Notes: generated by a model from the letters alone, not told the origin. Counted from the stretch's first letter, positions 4,858-10,630 are shown. The stretch: 10,776 nucleotides of DNA from JBBTXM01 sp038062255 (GCA_038062255.1 JBBTXM010000025.1:1-10776); one strand, 5' to 3'. Numbers and translations are program-made.

Positions 4858-5473
4858 AGGAAAAATCGTAAATGTATACCGACTTTCCTTTTTCTTTTAT
4901 TTTGTCCAAAGCGTTTTCAGCTGCATCCCTGACTGCCTGGCGAAGTTCTTTATCGTCCCCTTCGCCGACAGCAATGGATTTGTCTTCCTTGTCTTTAACG
5001 GTAATGTACACCACCCTTTCCGGTTCAAGATAACAAATCCGGCGATTGGAGTATCGATAACCGTAGGAAGGACATTTCAAACGTTTTTCCGTAAACGCTC
5101 GAATTTCCACAATAAAGTCTGCGCTGGCGTCGTTTGGCGCCGATGCGAAGCCTTTGTCCAAAAAAACCCGCATCACTTCATGCTCGCCAAGCTTTTCGTC
5201 GGAAGATGGCACTGTCGAATCCGATGGAACCGAGTTTGGCCTGGCAGCCACCGATGCCGGAGCCCAATTAACATCGTGTACATGTCGTCCACGAATTGCG
5301 CATCCATCATGCGGGCCAACGAACCCCCGGTACCTGGACCGAGACTGAACCGCCTTGGAAACTTGACCGTCGTCTGCTGACATGGCCATCTGAGAAACAG
5401 TCATTTGAGCAATTGCCGGAACGGCCGAAAACAGAATCGCTACAACAACCAACAAAGTCGTCAAATTTTTCAT
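4856..5473 (-). CDS. Secreted protein of unknown function
   Basis: A 205-residue protein with a clear signal peptide (MKNLTTLLVVVAILFSAVPA, cleavage after AIAQ or nearby). A Ser/Pro-rich, probably disordered middle follows. The C-terminal domain (about 110-205) has alternating strands: ADFIVEIRAFTEKR, RVVYITVKDKEDKS, then a charged helix ELRQAVRDAAENALDKI. It contains Cys residues in KCPSYG and RRICYL that could form a disulfide. I do not recognise the family; the strand-strand-helix ending is reminiscent of small periplasmic or lipoprotein domains, but I assign no function. Unlike most plus-strand genes here it has a good ribosome-binding site (AAGGGAGA, 6 nt before ATG) and a perfect consensus promoter with a leader of about 65 nt. 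Confidence 0.75.
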   Translation of the reverse strand: MKNLTTLLVVVAILFSAVPAIAQMTVSQMAMSADDGQVSKAVQSRSRYRGFVGPHDGCAIRGRHVHDVNWAPASVAARPNSVPSDSTVPSSDEKLGEHEVMRVFLDKGFASAPNDASADFIVEIRAFTEKRLKCPSYGYRYSNRRICYLEPERVVYITVKDKEDKSIAVGEGDDKELRQAVRDAAENALDKIKEKGKSVYIYDFS

Positions 5474-5516
5474 CGGAATTCTCCCTTGCCGCGCCGTAGC
5501 TTGTGCGTAGGCGGGC

Positions 5517-5530
5517 TTAACTGAAGTTAA
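5517..5530. promoter_or_regulatory. Short perfect palindrome in the leader of the secreted-protein gene
   Basis: TTAACT-GA-AGTTAA lies just downstream of the predicted transcription start (about 5538, minus strand), a common operator position. It is short enough to arise by chance. Confidence 0.3.
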
Positions 5531-5544
5531 TGATTCTGCCTTTA

Positions 5545-5573
5545 ATTATACACCCAAATGAGCCTTATGTCAA
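5545..5573 (-). promoter_or_regulatory. Perfect consensus promoter TTGACA-N17-TATAAT
   Basis: On the minus strand, TTGACA (5573-5568) is followed by exactly 17 nt and TATAAT (5550-5545). It drives the secreted-protein gene starting at 5473. TTGACA is also the last two sense codons (Leu-Thr) of the nucleotidyltransferase toxin gene immediately before its TAA. Confidence 0.85.
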
Positions 5574-6224
5574 TATGTCATTTTTGAGCTTTTTAGCCTC
5601 ATTTATGAAGAATTTTTTAAGCTCATTTTTGTCTAGTTTTTTAATCATGCGGGGATAATCCTTGGCGCTTTCCACTTTTATAAATTGGGTTCCCAACTGC
5701 AAATGGTCAATATGGAAGTCAAACTTAGCTTTGGCATTTTTAATGAGATATGAAATAGAAAATCCGGTGTATTTTGAAATAAAAAATAAATCTATAAAAT
5801 CGCGCGCTTTAGTTCTTTGGTAAACCGTAAAGAGTTTATTTACTGCGATATCAAACAAACTATCTATTGTGATATTGTGCATTTTTTTCCCTTTCTCCAA
5901 ACGAGTAAATGGAAAATAAGTAAATTCAATTTTTAAAATCTCATTTTTAAAATGCAAAAAAAATAAATTGCGATTAAAACTTTGTTCAAAATCCATTTTT
6001 TTTATGCCGAGTTCTTTTTTTATATTTTTTAAAAAAATGTTGATATTCAAAATATCAAATTCTTGTTCAGAAAAAAAATCCAAATCTTCACTGTAGCGAT
6101 GTTTAAGATAAACTTCGGCAAGAGGAGTCCCGCCGCTTAAATAAAAATTTTCAGCCAAAAACTTATTTTTGCCCGCTTTTTCTAAAAACAAAATCTGATT
6201 TGCGCTTAAAATGCTACTTTTCAT
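5565..6224 (-). CDS. AbiEii/AbiGii-family nucleotidyltransferase toxin
   Basis: A 219-residue protein of the nucleotidyltransferase superfamily. The N-terminal FYLSGGTPLAEVYLKHR (residues 27-43) holds the GGT motif, followed by SEDLDFFS (45-52) with the metal-binding Asp47 and Asp49. Downstream is LFDIAVNKLFTVYQR and then TKARDFIDLFF, the conserved AbiEii C-terminal signature. AbiEii toxins transfer nucleotides to tRNA or another target and act as toxin-antitoxin or phage-abortive modules. Here the partner is the small protein encoded just upstream, whose gene overlaps this one by 11 nt. Length is shorter than lactococcal AbiEii (about 300 residues) but usual for the compact CPR/archaeal branch. 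No Shine-Dalgarno stands out, fitting translational coupling. Confidence 0.8.
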   Translation of the reverse strand: MKSSILSANQILFLEKAGKNKFLAENFYLSGGTPLAEVYLKHRYSEDLDFFSEQEFDILNINIFLKNIKKELGIKKMDFEQSFNRNLFFLHFKNEILKIEFTYFPFTRLEKGKKMHNITIDSLFDIAVNKLFTVYQRTKARDFIDLFFISKYTGFSISYLIKNAKAKFDFHIDHLQLGTQFIKVESAKDYPRMIKKLDKNELKKFFINEAKKLKNDILT

Positions 6225-6411
6225 TCAAAAGCAAGCTTAAAAACCTCCGCCTAAGAGGATCAATTTTAATAATAGGCCAGTACTTTTTTAGCTCTCTTTT
6301 TTTAAGTTTTTTCCCTCCTAAGCCAAAATTAATCATTTGTTCCAACTTCCAAATATTGAAACCTTTTTTATCGCGCGAAAGCTTTTTTATGTCCGTAGAC
6401 CAATTATACAT
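6214..6411 (-). CDS. Small partner (putative antitoxin) of the AbiEii-like toxin
   Basis: A 65-residue basic protein with pattern WKLEQMINFGL..KKLKKRELKKYW..IKIDPLRRRFLSLLL. The position directly upstream of an AbiEii-like gene with an 11-nt overlap, and the small helical layout, match the small partner proteins seen with such toxins. It is not the winged-helix AbiEi. Antitoxin function is inferred from context only. A TGCTATAAT extended -10 element lies 6 nt before the ATG, so the transcript is probably leaderless. It faces a pilin-like gene whose start codon is only 37 bp away. Confidence 0.6.
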   Translation of the reverse strand: MYNWSTDIKKLSRDKKGFNIWKLEQMINFGLGGKKLKKRELKKYWPIIKIDPLRRRFLSLLLNEK

Positions 6412-6417
6412 GTCCTT

Positions 6418-6426
6418 ATTATAGCA
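6418..6426 (-). promoter_or_regulatory. Extended -10 promoter (TGCTATAAT) of the toxin-antitoxin operon
   Basis: On the minus strand TGC-TATAAT is followed by 6 nt (AAGGAC) and the ATG at 6411. The same 6-nt spacing appears at 1318 and 4051, supporting a leaderless start. Confidence 0.65.
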
Positions 6427-6433
6427 AATATGA

Positions 6434-6439
6434 TACTAT
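6434..6439 (+). promoter_or_regulatory. Probable -10 box (TACTAT) for the second pilin pair
   Basis: TACTAT lies 9 nt before the ATG at 6449. TATGAT at 6429-6434 and TATTAA at 6437-6442 are overlapping alternatives. Any of these would place the -35 region on the opposing toxin-antitoxin promoter. Confidence 0.4.
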
Positions 6440-6448
6440 TAAGCCACT

Positions 6449-6682
6449 ATGGCGGAAGTTGTAAATACGCTCAAAATCAAGATTTTAATCCCCATCGAAA
6501 GCATATTAATAGTTGCGGGCACTATGCTCTTTTTGTGGGGAGTTGTTGAGTTTATCGCCGGAGCGTCAAACGAAGACAAGCGCACACAGGGAAAACGCCA
6601 CATGATTTGGGGAATTGTAGGGCTTGCGATAATTTGGGGAGCAAGAGGAATTATAGAAGTTTTAAAAAACTTTTTTACTTAA
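6449..6682 (+). CDS. Small two-helix pilin-like membrane protein (T4SS_pilin type)
   Basis: A 77-residue protein with helices about 14-38 and 50-72 around the loop IAGASNEDKRTQGKRHMIWG. It shares the MLFLWGVVEF first-helix end and the G(I/V)VGLAIIWG second-helix start with the other pilin-like proteins in the window, but its loop is more diverged (SNEDKR in place of GDEKK). It has no signal peptide and no Shine-Dalgarno. It starts 37 bp from the divergent antitoxin gene and is followed after 2 nt by another pilin-like gene, so the two form an operon. Confidence 0.7.
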   Translation: MAEVVNTLKIKILIPIESILIVAGTMLFLWGVVEFIAGASNEDKRTQGKRHMIWGIVGLAIIWGARGIIEVLKNFFT

Positions 6683-6684
6683 CC

Positions 6685-6933
6685 ATGCCTTCAATTTACG
6701 ATCTTTTAGCAAAAGTAGACCAAATAATGAGGCAAATAATCGGAATCTTATTTACCGCCGGCACGGTAGTGTTTTTGTGGGGAGTAATTGAGTACATGAC
6801 CGCCGCTGGAGACGAAAAGAAAATTAAAGACGCGCGCCAAAAAATAACTTACGGCATAATCGGGCTTACCTTAATGGTATCGGTTTGGGGAATAGTAAAA
6901 GCGATAGTTGTCACTTTTGGACTTCAGAGTTAG
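6685..6933 (+). CDS. Small two-helix pilin-like membrane protein (T4SS_pilin type)
   Basis: An 82-residue protein starting at the ATG 2 nt after the previous stop. A longer frame back to 6607 overlaps the previous gene by 76 nt and adds a charged, Cys-containing leader, so it is rejected. Helices about 18-42 and 54-79 flank EYMTAAGDEKKIKDARQKI. The second helix (YGIIGLTLMVSVWGIVKAIV) and the ending TFG are nearly the same as in the 4459-4806 protein, but this copy lacks the signal peptide. The 3' end of the gene carries the tRNA promoter: the TTGTCA box lies at 6908-6913 and the TAG stop begins the -10 box. Confidence 0.72.
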   Translation: MPSIYDLLAKVDQIMRQIIGILFTAGTVVFLWGVIEYMTAAGDEKKIKDARQKITYGIIGLTLMVSVWGIVKAIVVTFGLQS

Positions 6934-6936
6934 AAT
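6908..6936 (+). promoter_or_regulatory. tRNA promoter TTGTCA-N17-TAGAAT inside the pilin-like gene end
   Basis: TTGTCA (6908-6913), a 17-nt spacer and TAGAAT (6931-6936) make a good sigma-70-type promoter. The first three bases of the -10 box are the stop codon of the pilin-like gene. Transcription would start about 6943, just before tRNA-Leu at 6946. Confidence 0.75.
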
Positions 6937-6945
6937 CTCATTCAA

Positions 6946-7028
6946 GCTGGGGTGGCGAAATGGCAGACGCGCTAGCCTTAGGAGCTAGTGGGAGAAATCC
7001 CGTGGGAGTTCAACTCTCCCCCCCAGCA
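6946..7028 (+). tRNA. tRNA-Leu (anticodon UAG)
   Basis: Acceptor arms GCTGGGG (6946-6952) and CCCCAGC (7021-7027) pair fully. The D-arm is GCG/CGC. The anticodon stem CTAGC/GCTAG encloses loop CTTAGGA with anticodon TAG at 6979-6981. A long variable arm (GGGA...TCCC), as expected for class II tRNA, and a T-arm with loop TTCAACT follow. The discriminator base is A; CCA is not encoded. Confidence 0.95.
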
Positions 7029-7037
7029 CGTAAATAC

Positions 7038-7108
7038 GCGGCCATGGTTTAGTGGTAGAATGGGTCCTTGCCAAGGACCAGACGCGAGTTCGATTCTCGC
7101 TGGCCGCA
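7038..7108 (+). tRNA. tRNA-Gly (anticodon GCC)
   Basis: Acceptor arms GCGGCCA (7038-7044) and TGGCCGC (7101-7107) pair. The anticodon stem GGTCC/GGACC encloses TTGCCAA with GCC at 7070-7072. The T-loop is TTCGATT. CCA is not encoded. It lies 9 nt after tRNA-Leu and is probably co-transcribed with it. Confidence 0.95.
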
Positions 7109-7199
7109 CACTTCAACAAACTCAGTGCAAGCAATTGATTTTTTAATACTTTGGCGCTACCTTGGAAGCAGAAGATTTTTGAAAGGCAGGTGATGTTTT

Positions 7200-8261
7200 G
7201 TGCCTCATAAAAAATTCGGCAAAATAGGTTTTGTCCGCTGCGGAGGAGGATGCATGGGATTAATCCAGGCTGTCCAACTGCGCGAATTCCACAAGGCTGG
7301 AATACATCCGGACTGGAACGGAAACGTTTCCGTTGGAGCATTAAATGGGCTTAGCCCGGATGCCATAGAAATTTGGCAAAAATGCATAACCTCTCCGTAC
7401 GCGATATTTGATTTGAATCCCTCTCTCAAAAAAGTTTTCAAAGACGCTCGCCAATTCATAGCCCCGTTTAAAAAGCATGATGGCTGGAAAGAGTGGATGC
7501 GCGATTTTAAATTTCAAAAACACAATATTTTGCAAATTGTCTGGTTTTTAAAAAGAACAATAGCCACAACGTTAAAAATAGCGCGCGATTTTCCCAACGG
7601 CGAGTTTTCAAACCCAAAACAATTTGCTTCGATTAGCGAATTTGCAATTTCCACCCTTAAAGAACATGACCTCTATTTTCTAAAAAGCATTTTGGATATA
7701 GAACCCCTGATAAATATCGTGCAAAACAATTTTGACCTGGAGGCATATCTAAAAAACAGCCCGCCGATGAATATTTTTGTACGGCATTTGGAAACCGGCC
7801 AGGAACGCATTTTAACCCCAAAGTCGGTTCCGGAACTTCTATTGGCCCTGCGCGCCGCATCGGCATTGATGCCGGTTTTTGAACCAGTAAAAATAGACGG
7901 AGAATATTTTTGCGATATCGGAGCAACAAATCCCTTCCCCGTAGAATACGCTTTTGATGCTGGTTGTGACACCGTATTTGCATTCACCAAGAGCCGTAAA
8001 AAACAGCGCTCAAATCCCAAAAATGTCATCGAAATGTGGTTTTCGGAAACCGATATACATATCAGAAGAATTTTTACTTTACTTTTCAAAGAAGCGAGAA
8101 AGAGAGCCAAACGAGAAGGAAAAAAACTTTATCTAGTGATGCCCAAATACCTACCGCATCCAGATCTTGGATTTCTATCAATCAGCAAAGAAGCGATTGA
8201 TTACACCATAGAAAAAGAAACAGAAGCAACGCAAAAGTTTATAGAAAAAATATTAAAATAA
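7200..8261 (+). CDS. Patatin-like phospholipase
   Basis: A 353-residue patatin-fold lipid acyl hydrolase. The oxyanion-hole motif is CGGGCMG (residues 14-20), the nucleophile is Ser44 in NVSVGALNG (G-x-S-x-G with the first Gly replaced by Asn), and the catalytic Asp is probably Asp239 in YFCDIGATNPFP, where the family usually has D-G-G/A. The Ser-Asp dyad is thus present with two conservative departures. The start used is the GTG at 7200; the upstream AGGCAGGTGATG gives a weak Shine-Dalgarno, and TTG at 7198 is out of frame. A TTGATT (7135-7140) -N17- TACCTT (7158-7163) pair is a possible promoter. There is no signal peptide, so the protein is probably cytosolic or membrane-associated. The C-terminal part (from about residue 260) is basic. 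A terminator overlaps the stop codon. Confidence 0.85.
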   Translation: MPHKKFGKIGFVRCGGGCMGLIQAVQLREFHKAGIHPDWNGNVSVGALNGLSPDAIEIWQKCITSPYAIFDLNPSLKKVFKDARQFIAPFKKHDGWKEWMRDFKFQKHNILQIVWFLKRTIATTLKIARDFPNGEFSNPKQFASISEFAISTLKEHDLYFLKSILDIEPLINIVQNNFDLEAYLKNSPPMNIFVRHLETGQERILTPKSVPELLLALRAASALMPVFEPVKIDGEYFCDIGATNPFPVEYAFDAGCDTVFAFTKSRKKQRSNPKNVIEMWFSETDIHIRRIFTLLFKEARKRAKREGKKLYLVMPKYLPHPDLGFLSISKEAIDYTIEKETEATQKFIEKILK

Positions 8262-8297
8262 CCCCGTCGTTCCAAAAACAACGGGGTTTTGTTTTTT
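8260..8297. terminator. Intrinsic terminator starting in the stop codon
   Basis: AACCCCGT (8260-8267) pairs with ACGGGGTT (8281-8288); the stem extends inward through GTT/AAC with one mismatch. It is followed by TTGTTTTTT. The TAA stop supplies the first bases of the stem. On the minus strand the hairpin is followed by a T-rich stretch, so it may also stop the convergent hydrolase gene ending at 8296. Confidence 0.85.
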
Positions 8298-9390
8298 AAT
8301 TATAATGCTGAACCAATAATTTAAAAAAGTCATACAAAGGTTTTTTTTGGCCAAAGTTGGCGTCGTCGGTAAAAATCAAGCTATCCATCATAGTAAATAA
8401 ATAACTTCTTTCCCACCATTGGTTCGAGTACAAATTCAGCAACTGGGAAAAAACATGAATATCTGTTCTAGTAAGAGATTCTTTTTGCGTGCCGAAATTG
8501 TATTCGGTAAGCCAAATCCTTTGCGTTGCATGTGGAAATCTTACTAGAGTTTTTTGCAGTTTTTCCATTTTTTCCAGAGTTTGGTTTGCGTCAACCGCGT
8601 AATTGTGGACTCCTATTACATCAAAAAGATTCGGGTAATATTCCATTATCGGAATAATCCAGTCTTCAAACCACCTGGTTTCTCCAAATTCATTTTCAAC
8701 ATCTTGCAAAGTGATTTCCGGCCCCACCACGTATACCTCGCGCCCAGTCGCGCGCACGCCGTCCGAAACCGGCCAATACGCAAGTTGAATATAGGCATTG
8801 AGCAAACTACCTCCGGGGTAAGGCTTTTCCGGCAAAAACGCGTACGGCAAATTGGGTTCGTTATACGCGATAAAATATTTTACTTCCGGATACCGCAACG
8901 CCAAATAGTAGGCAAGATCAAATAAAGAGTTTGGGAAAATTTCAAAATGGCTCTGCCGTATTACTCCGCATGGGTGATATGTACCAAAATCATATTCGCA
9001 CACGTCTCCCCTGGGCCATTTCGGCGGGCCGTGAATCGCAAGGGCTACGGAAAGATTGTATATCTTAGTCGCACTTATTACGCGGTCCAGTTCTTCAAAC
9101 TTGTAACGGTGCCAGCCTTTCATCCTAATACCCGGGACTACCCAAAAGCCGTTTTCTTCGGGCGGCTTTTCCGCTGTTGGTGGAAATTGATCAATTCCTC
9201 CCCACCAAGCCCAAATTTTTACGTCCATAACGCCCGTGCCCGCGGTTTGTTCCATTAAAAACCTCGGAATATCGCCAACCGCGGAACGGTCAATCATGGC
9301 GTCGATTCTATCCAAACCGACCCTGTTTTGGGAAAGTGCCGAAACGGAAAAAAAATAAACATTCAGAATAATTAAAGTGATTTTTCGCAT
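8296..9390 (-). CDS. Secreted clan GH-A (TIM-barrel) glycoside hydrolase
   Basis: A 364-residue protein starting at the ATG at 9390, chosen because GAGGTG lies 4 nt upstream and the following residues form a signal peptide (MRKITLIILNVYFFSVSALSQ). A frame back to 9426 adds 12 charged residues and overlaps the upstream gene. The fold is a (beta/alpha)8 glycosidase of clan GH-A: Asn-Glu-Pro in YFIAYNEPNLPY puts the acid/base at Glu178, and the nucleophile is Glu296 in IWLTEYNFG. VHNY (261-264) and the WAWWGG region near residue 61 are typical sugar-binding positions. GH39- or GH5-like families are candidates; the exact family and substrate cannot be read off. The upstream TGA lies 2 nt before the ATG, so it forms an operon with the barrel-like gene. 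Confidence 0.75.
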   Translation of the reverse strand: MRKITLIILNVYFFSVSALSQNRVGLDRIDAMIDRSAVGDIPRFLMEQTAGTGVMDVKIWAWWGGIDQFPPTAEKPPEENGFWVVPGIRMKGWHRYKFEELDRVISATKIYNLSVALAIHGPPKWPRGDVCEYDFGTYHPCGVIRQSHFEIFPNSLFDLAYYLALRYPEVKYFIAYNEPNLPYAFLPEKPYPGGSLLNAYIQLAYWPVSDGVRATGREVYVVGPEITLQDVENEFGETRWFEDWIIPIMEYYPNLFDVIGVHNYAVDANQTLEKMEKLQKTLVRFPHATQRIWLTEYNFGTQKESLTRTDIHVFSQLLNLYSNQWWERSYLFTMMDSLIFTDDANFGQKKPLYDFFKLLVQHYN

Positions 9391-9392
9391 TT

Positions 9393-9911
9393 TCACCTCG
9401 TATTTTTCGGACCGCCGAATCTCCACGCAAAGCCAGCGTCAGCCTCCCAAAACGGCCTTCTTCCGCCAACAATTCTGCCGGCTGGTACAAAATATAACCT
9501 CCGCAATTTGCGCCAAGGCATTTGGATATTAACTCCTCCGCTCAAAGACACCGCCGTACGCCCCTGTATTTCTTCAAAAATAATATCGTTAAAAAGCGAT
9601 ACTCGGACTCTCTCTCTGTACCACGCAACACCAGGCTCAATCCACGGCTGAATATTTCCATTGGCGAATCTTATGGAGCTCCCAAGCACATGCAAACGCT
9701 CTGCTTTGTCTATTGAAAACGGCGGTTTGATTAAGAAGTTTGGATTGCTCAAAGAAAACCTGTAAAACGCTCCAAAATTTTTTAACGGATACACGGTTGC
9801 CTGCGCCGAAATATGCGGATGAATCCTTGTGTCTGTAAAACTAGTTCCTCCGCCGGCTCCGACTTCCACAAACAACTCCTGCAAAACCAAAAACATCATT
9901 ATCGTAAGCAT
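9393..9911 (-). CDS. Putative beta-barrel membrane protein
   Basis: A 172-residue protein with a short hydrophobic N-terminus (MLTIMMFLVLQELF), possibly a weak signal peptide. A series of alternating amphipathic strands rich in Gly and aromatics follows: FVEVGAGGGTSF, HISAQATVYPL, FGAFYRFSLS, LHVLGSSIRFA, IQPWIEPGVAWYRERVRVS, TAVSLSGGVNIQM, LYFVPAGRIV, FWEADAGFAWRFG. This is the layout of a small 8-strand outer-membrane-type barrel (OmpA/OMP_b-brl-like), ending with an aromatic-rich last strand plus a short tail. That is odd if the organism is a CPR member without an outer membrane. A good ribosome-binding site (AAGGA, 8 nt before ATG) precedes it. The family is not firmly recognised. Confidence 0.55.
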   Translation of the reverse strand: MLTIMMFLVLQELFVEVGAGGGTSFTDTRIHPHISAQATVYPLKNFGAFYRFSLSNPNFLIKPPFSIDKAERLHVLGSSIRFANGNIQPWIEPGVAWYRERVRVSLFNDIIFEEIQGRTAVSLSGGVNIQMPWRKLRRLYFVPAGRIVGGRRPFWEADAGFAWRFGGPKNTR

Positions 9912-9931
9912 TTTTTGTTCCTTTCATTTTG

Positions 9932-9980
9932 TTGTCAATCTGTGCTAAAACGATGATAGAACAAAAACGGAGAATTGTAA
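9932..9980. promoter_or_regulatory. Divergent promoter region between the barrel-like and hydroxylase genes
   Basis: On the plus strand, TTGTCA (9932-9937) is followed 16 nt later by TGATAG (9954-9959). On the minus strand, TTACAA (9980-9975), a 16-nt spacer and TATCAT (9958-9953) lie over the same bases. The two -10 boxes would coincide. Both are moderate matches. Confidence 0.4.
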
Positions 9981-10604
9981 ATGAGGCTACACAAGGAAAT
10001 TATAAAATCAACTATTGCGTCTATTTCGGTTTTTGCAATAACTTTTTGGATTTTTGGAATAGAATGGCGCACGCTCATTGAAAGCCCGCTCAAAACTTTA
10101 GACTTACTCGTATTGGGAACCGCCTTCTATATTCTTTTTGAATACGGCTACCACCGATTCTTATTGCATATTGAATGGCGCGTTCCAATTTTAAATGGAC
10201 TTTATGAAGGCCACAGAGAGCACCACCAGTCATTCCATGGAAATAACCTGACTTCGCGCGACATACTCCGCCATAAAGGAACTGTTACCTCATGGAATAT
10301 ATTCCCGATATTGTTTTTAATCATTTTTTTCGCGTTTATTTATATTTTTCCGCATCCTTGGGCATTTCCATTTTTTTTGAGCATAACTTTTTGCTTTAAC
10401 TTCTTTTACCAAATCGCCCATCATTTAACGCATATCGGCGACAATGCCATTGACCGCTTTATTATTCAAAAAACAGCGCTCGGACCAATTCGGCAACGGC
10501 AAATAAACAACCATTTGGAAGGCCATCACAGAAAACGGCAAAAAAACTTGAACTTTTTCCCAGAATGCCCTGCCGACATAGTTTTTGGAACCCACGAAAA
10601 ATAA
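9981..10604 (+). CDS. Fatty acid hydroxylase / sterol desaturase superfamily membrane protein
   Basis: A 207-residue integral membrane protein with about four hydrophobic segments (around 10-27, 39-54, 105-123 and 127-145). It carries the di-iron histidine clusters of the superfamily: HRFLLH (58-63), HREHH (78-82) with a further His86, HHLTH (147-151) and HLEGHH (178-183). These enzymes hydroxylate or desaturate fatty acids, sterols or carotenoids using oxygen, which would be notable in an otherwise fermentative lineage. The product cannot be assigned more precisely. GGAG lies 8 nt before the ATG. A terminator overlaps its stop codon, so it appears to be a single-gene unit transcribed divergently from the barrel-like gene. 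Confidence 0.8.
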   Translation: MRLHKEIIKSTIASISVFAITFWIFGIEWRTLIESPLKTLDLLVLGTAFYILFEYGYHRFLLHIEWRVPILNGLYEGHREHHQSFHGNNLTSRDILRHKGTVTSWNIFPILFLIIFFAFIYIFPHPWAFPFFLSITFCFNFFYQIAHHLTHIGDNAIDRFIIQKTALGPIRQRQINNHLEGHHRKRQKNLNFFPECPADIVFGTHEK

Positions 10605-10630
10605 CCCCAAGTTTCATTCTTGGGGTTTTT
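10603..10630 (+). terminator. Intrinsic terminator starting in the stop codon
   Basis: AACCCCAAG (10603-10611) pairs perfectly with CTTGGGGTT (10619-10627) across a 7-nt loop and runs into Ts. As with the terminator at 8260, the stem begins in the TAA stop. Confidence 0.85.

Noticed and set aside
4835..5380. 181-residue plus-strand reading frame
   Set aside because: It is the shadow of the minus-strand secreted-protein gene, which has a signal peptide, ribosome-binding site, consensus promoter and terminator.
6200..6424. 74-residue plus-strand frame over the antitoxin region
   Set aside because: It is opposite the small toxin-partner gene and has low-complexity Phe/Ser composition typical of antisense frames.
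6607..6684. 26-residue extension of the last pilin-like gene
   Set aside because: It overlaps the preceding gene and adds residues unlike the paralogues; the ATG at 6685 follows the stop by 2 nt.
8554..9258. Two plus-strand frames of 123 and 103 residues
   Set aside because: They are antisense to the glycoside hydrolase, whose catalytic Glu motifs are clear.
9391..9426. 12-residue N-terminal extension of the glycoside hydrolase
   Set aside because: The ATG at 9390 has a well-placed GAGGTG and starts the signal peptide; the extension overlaps the upstream gene.
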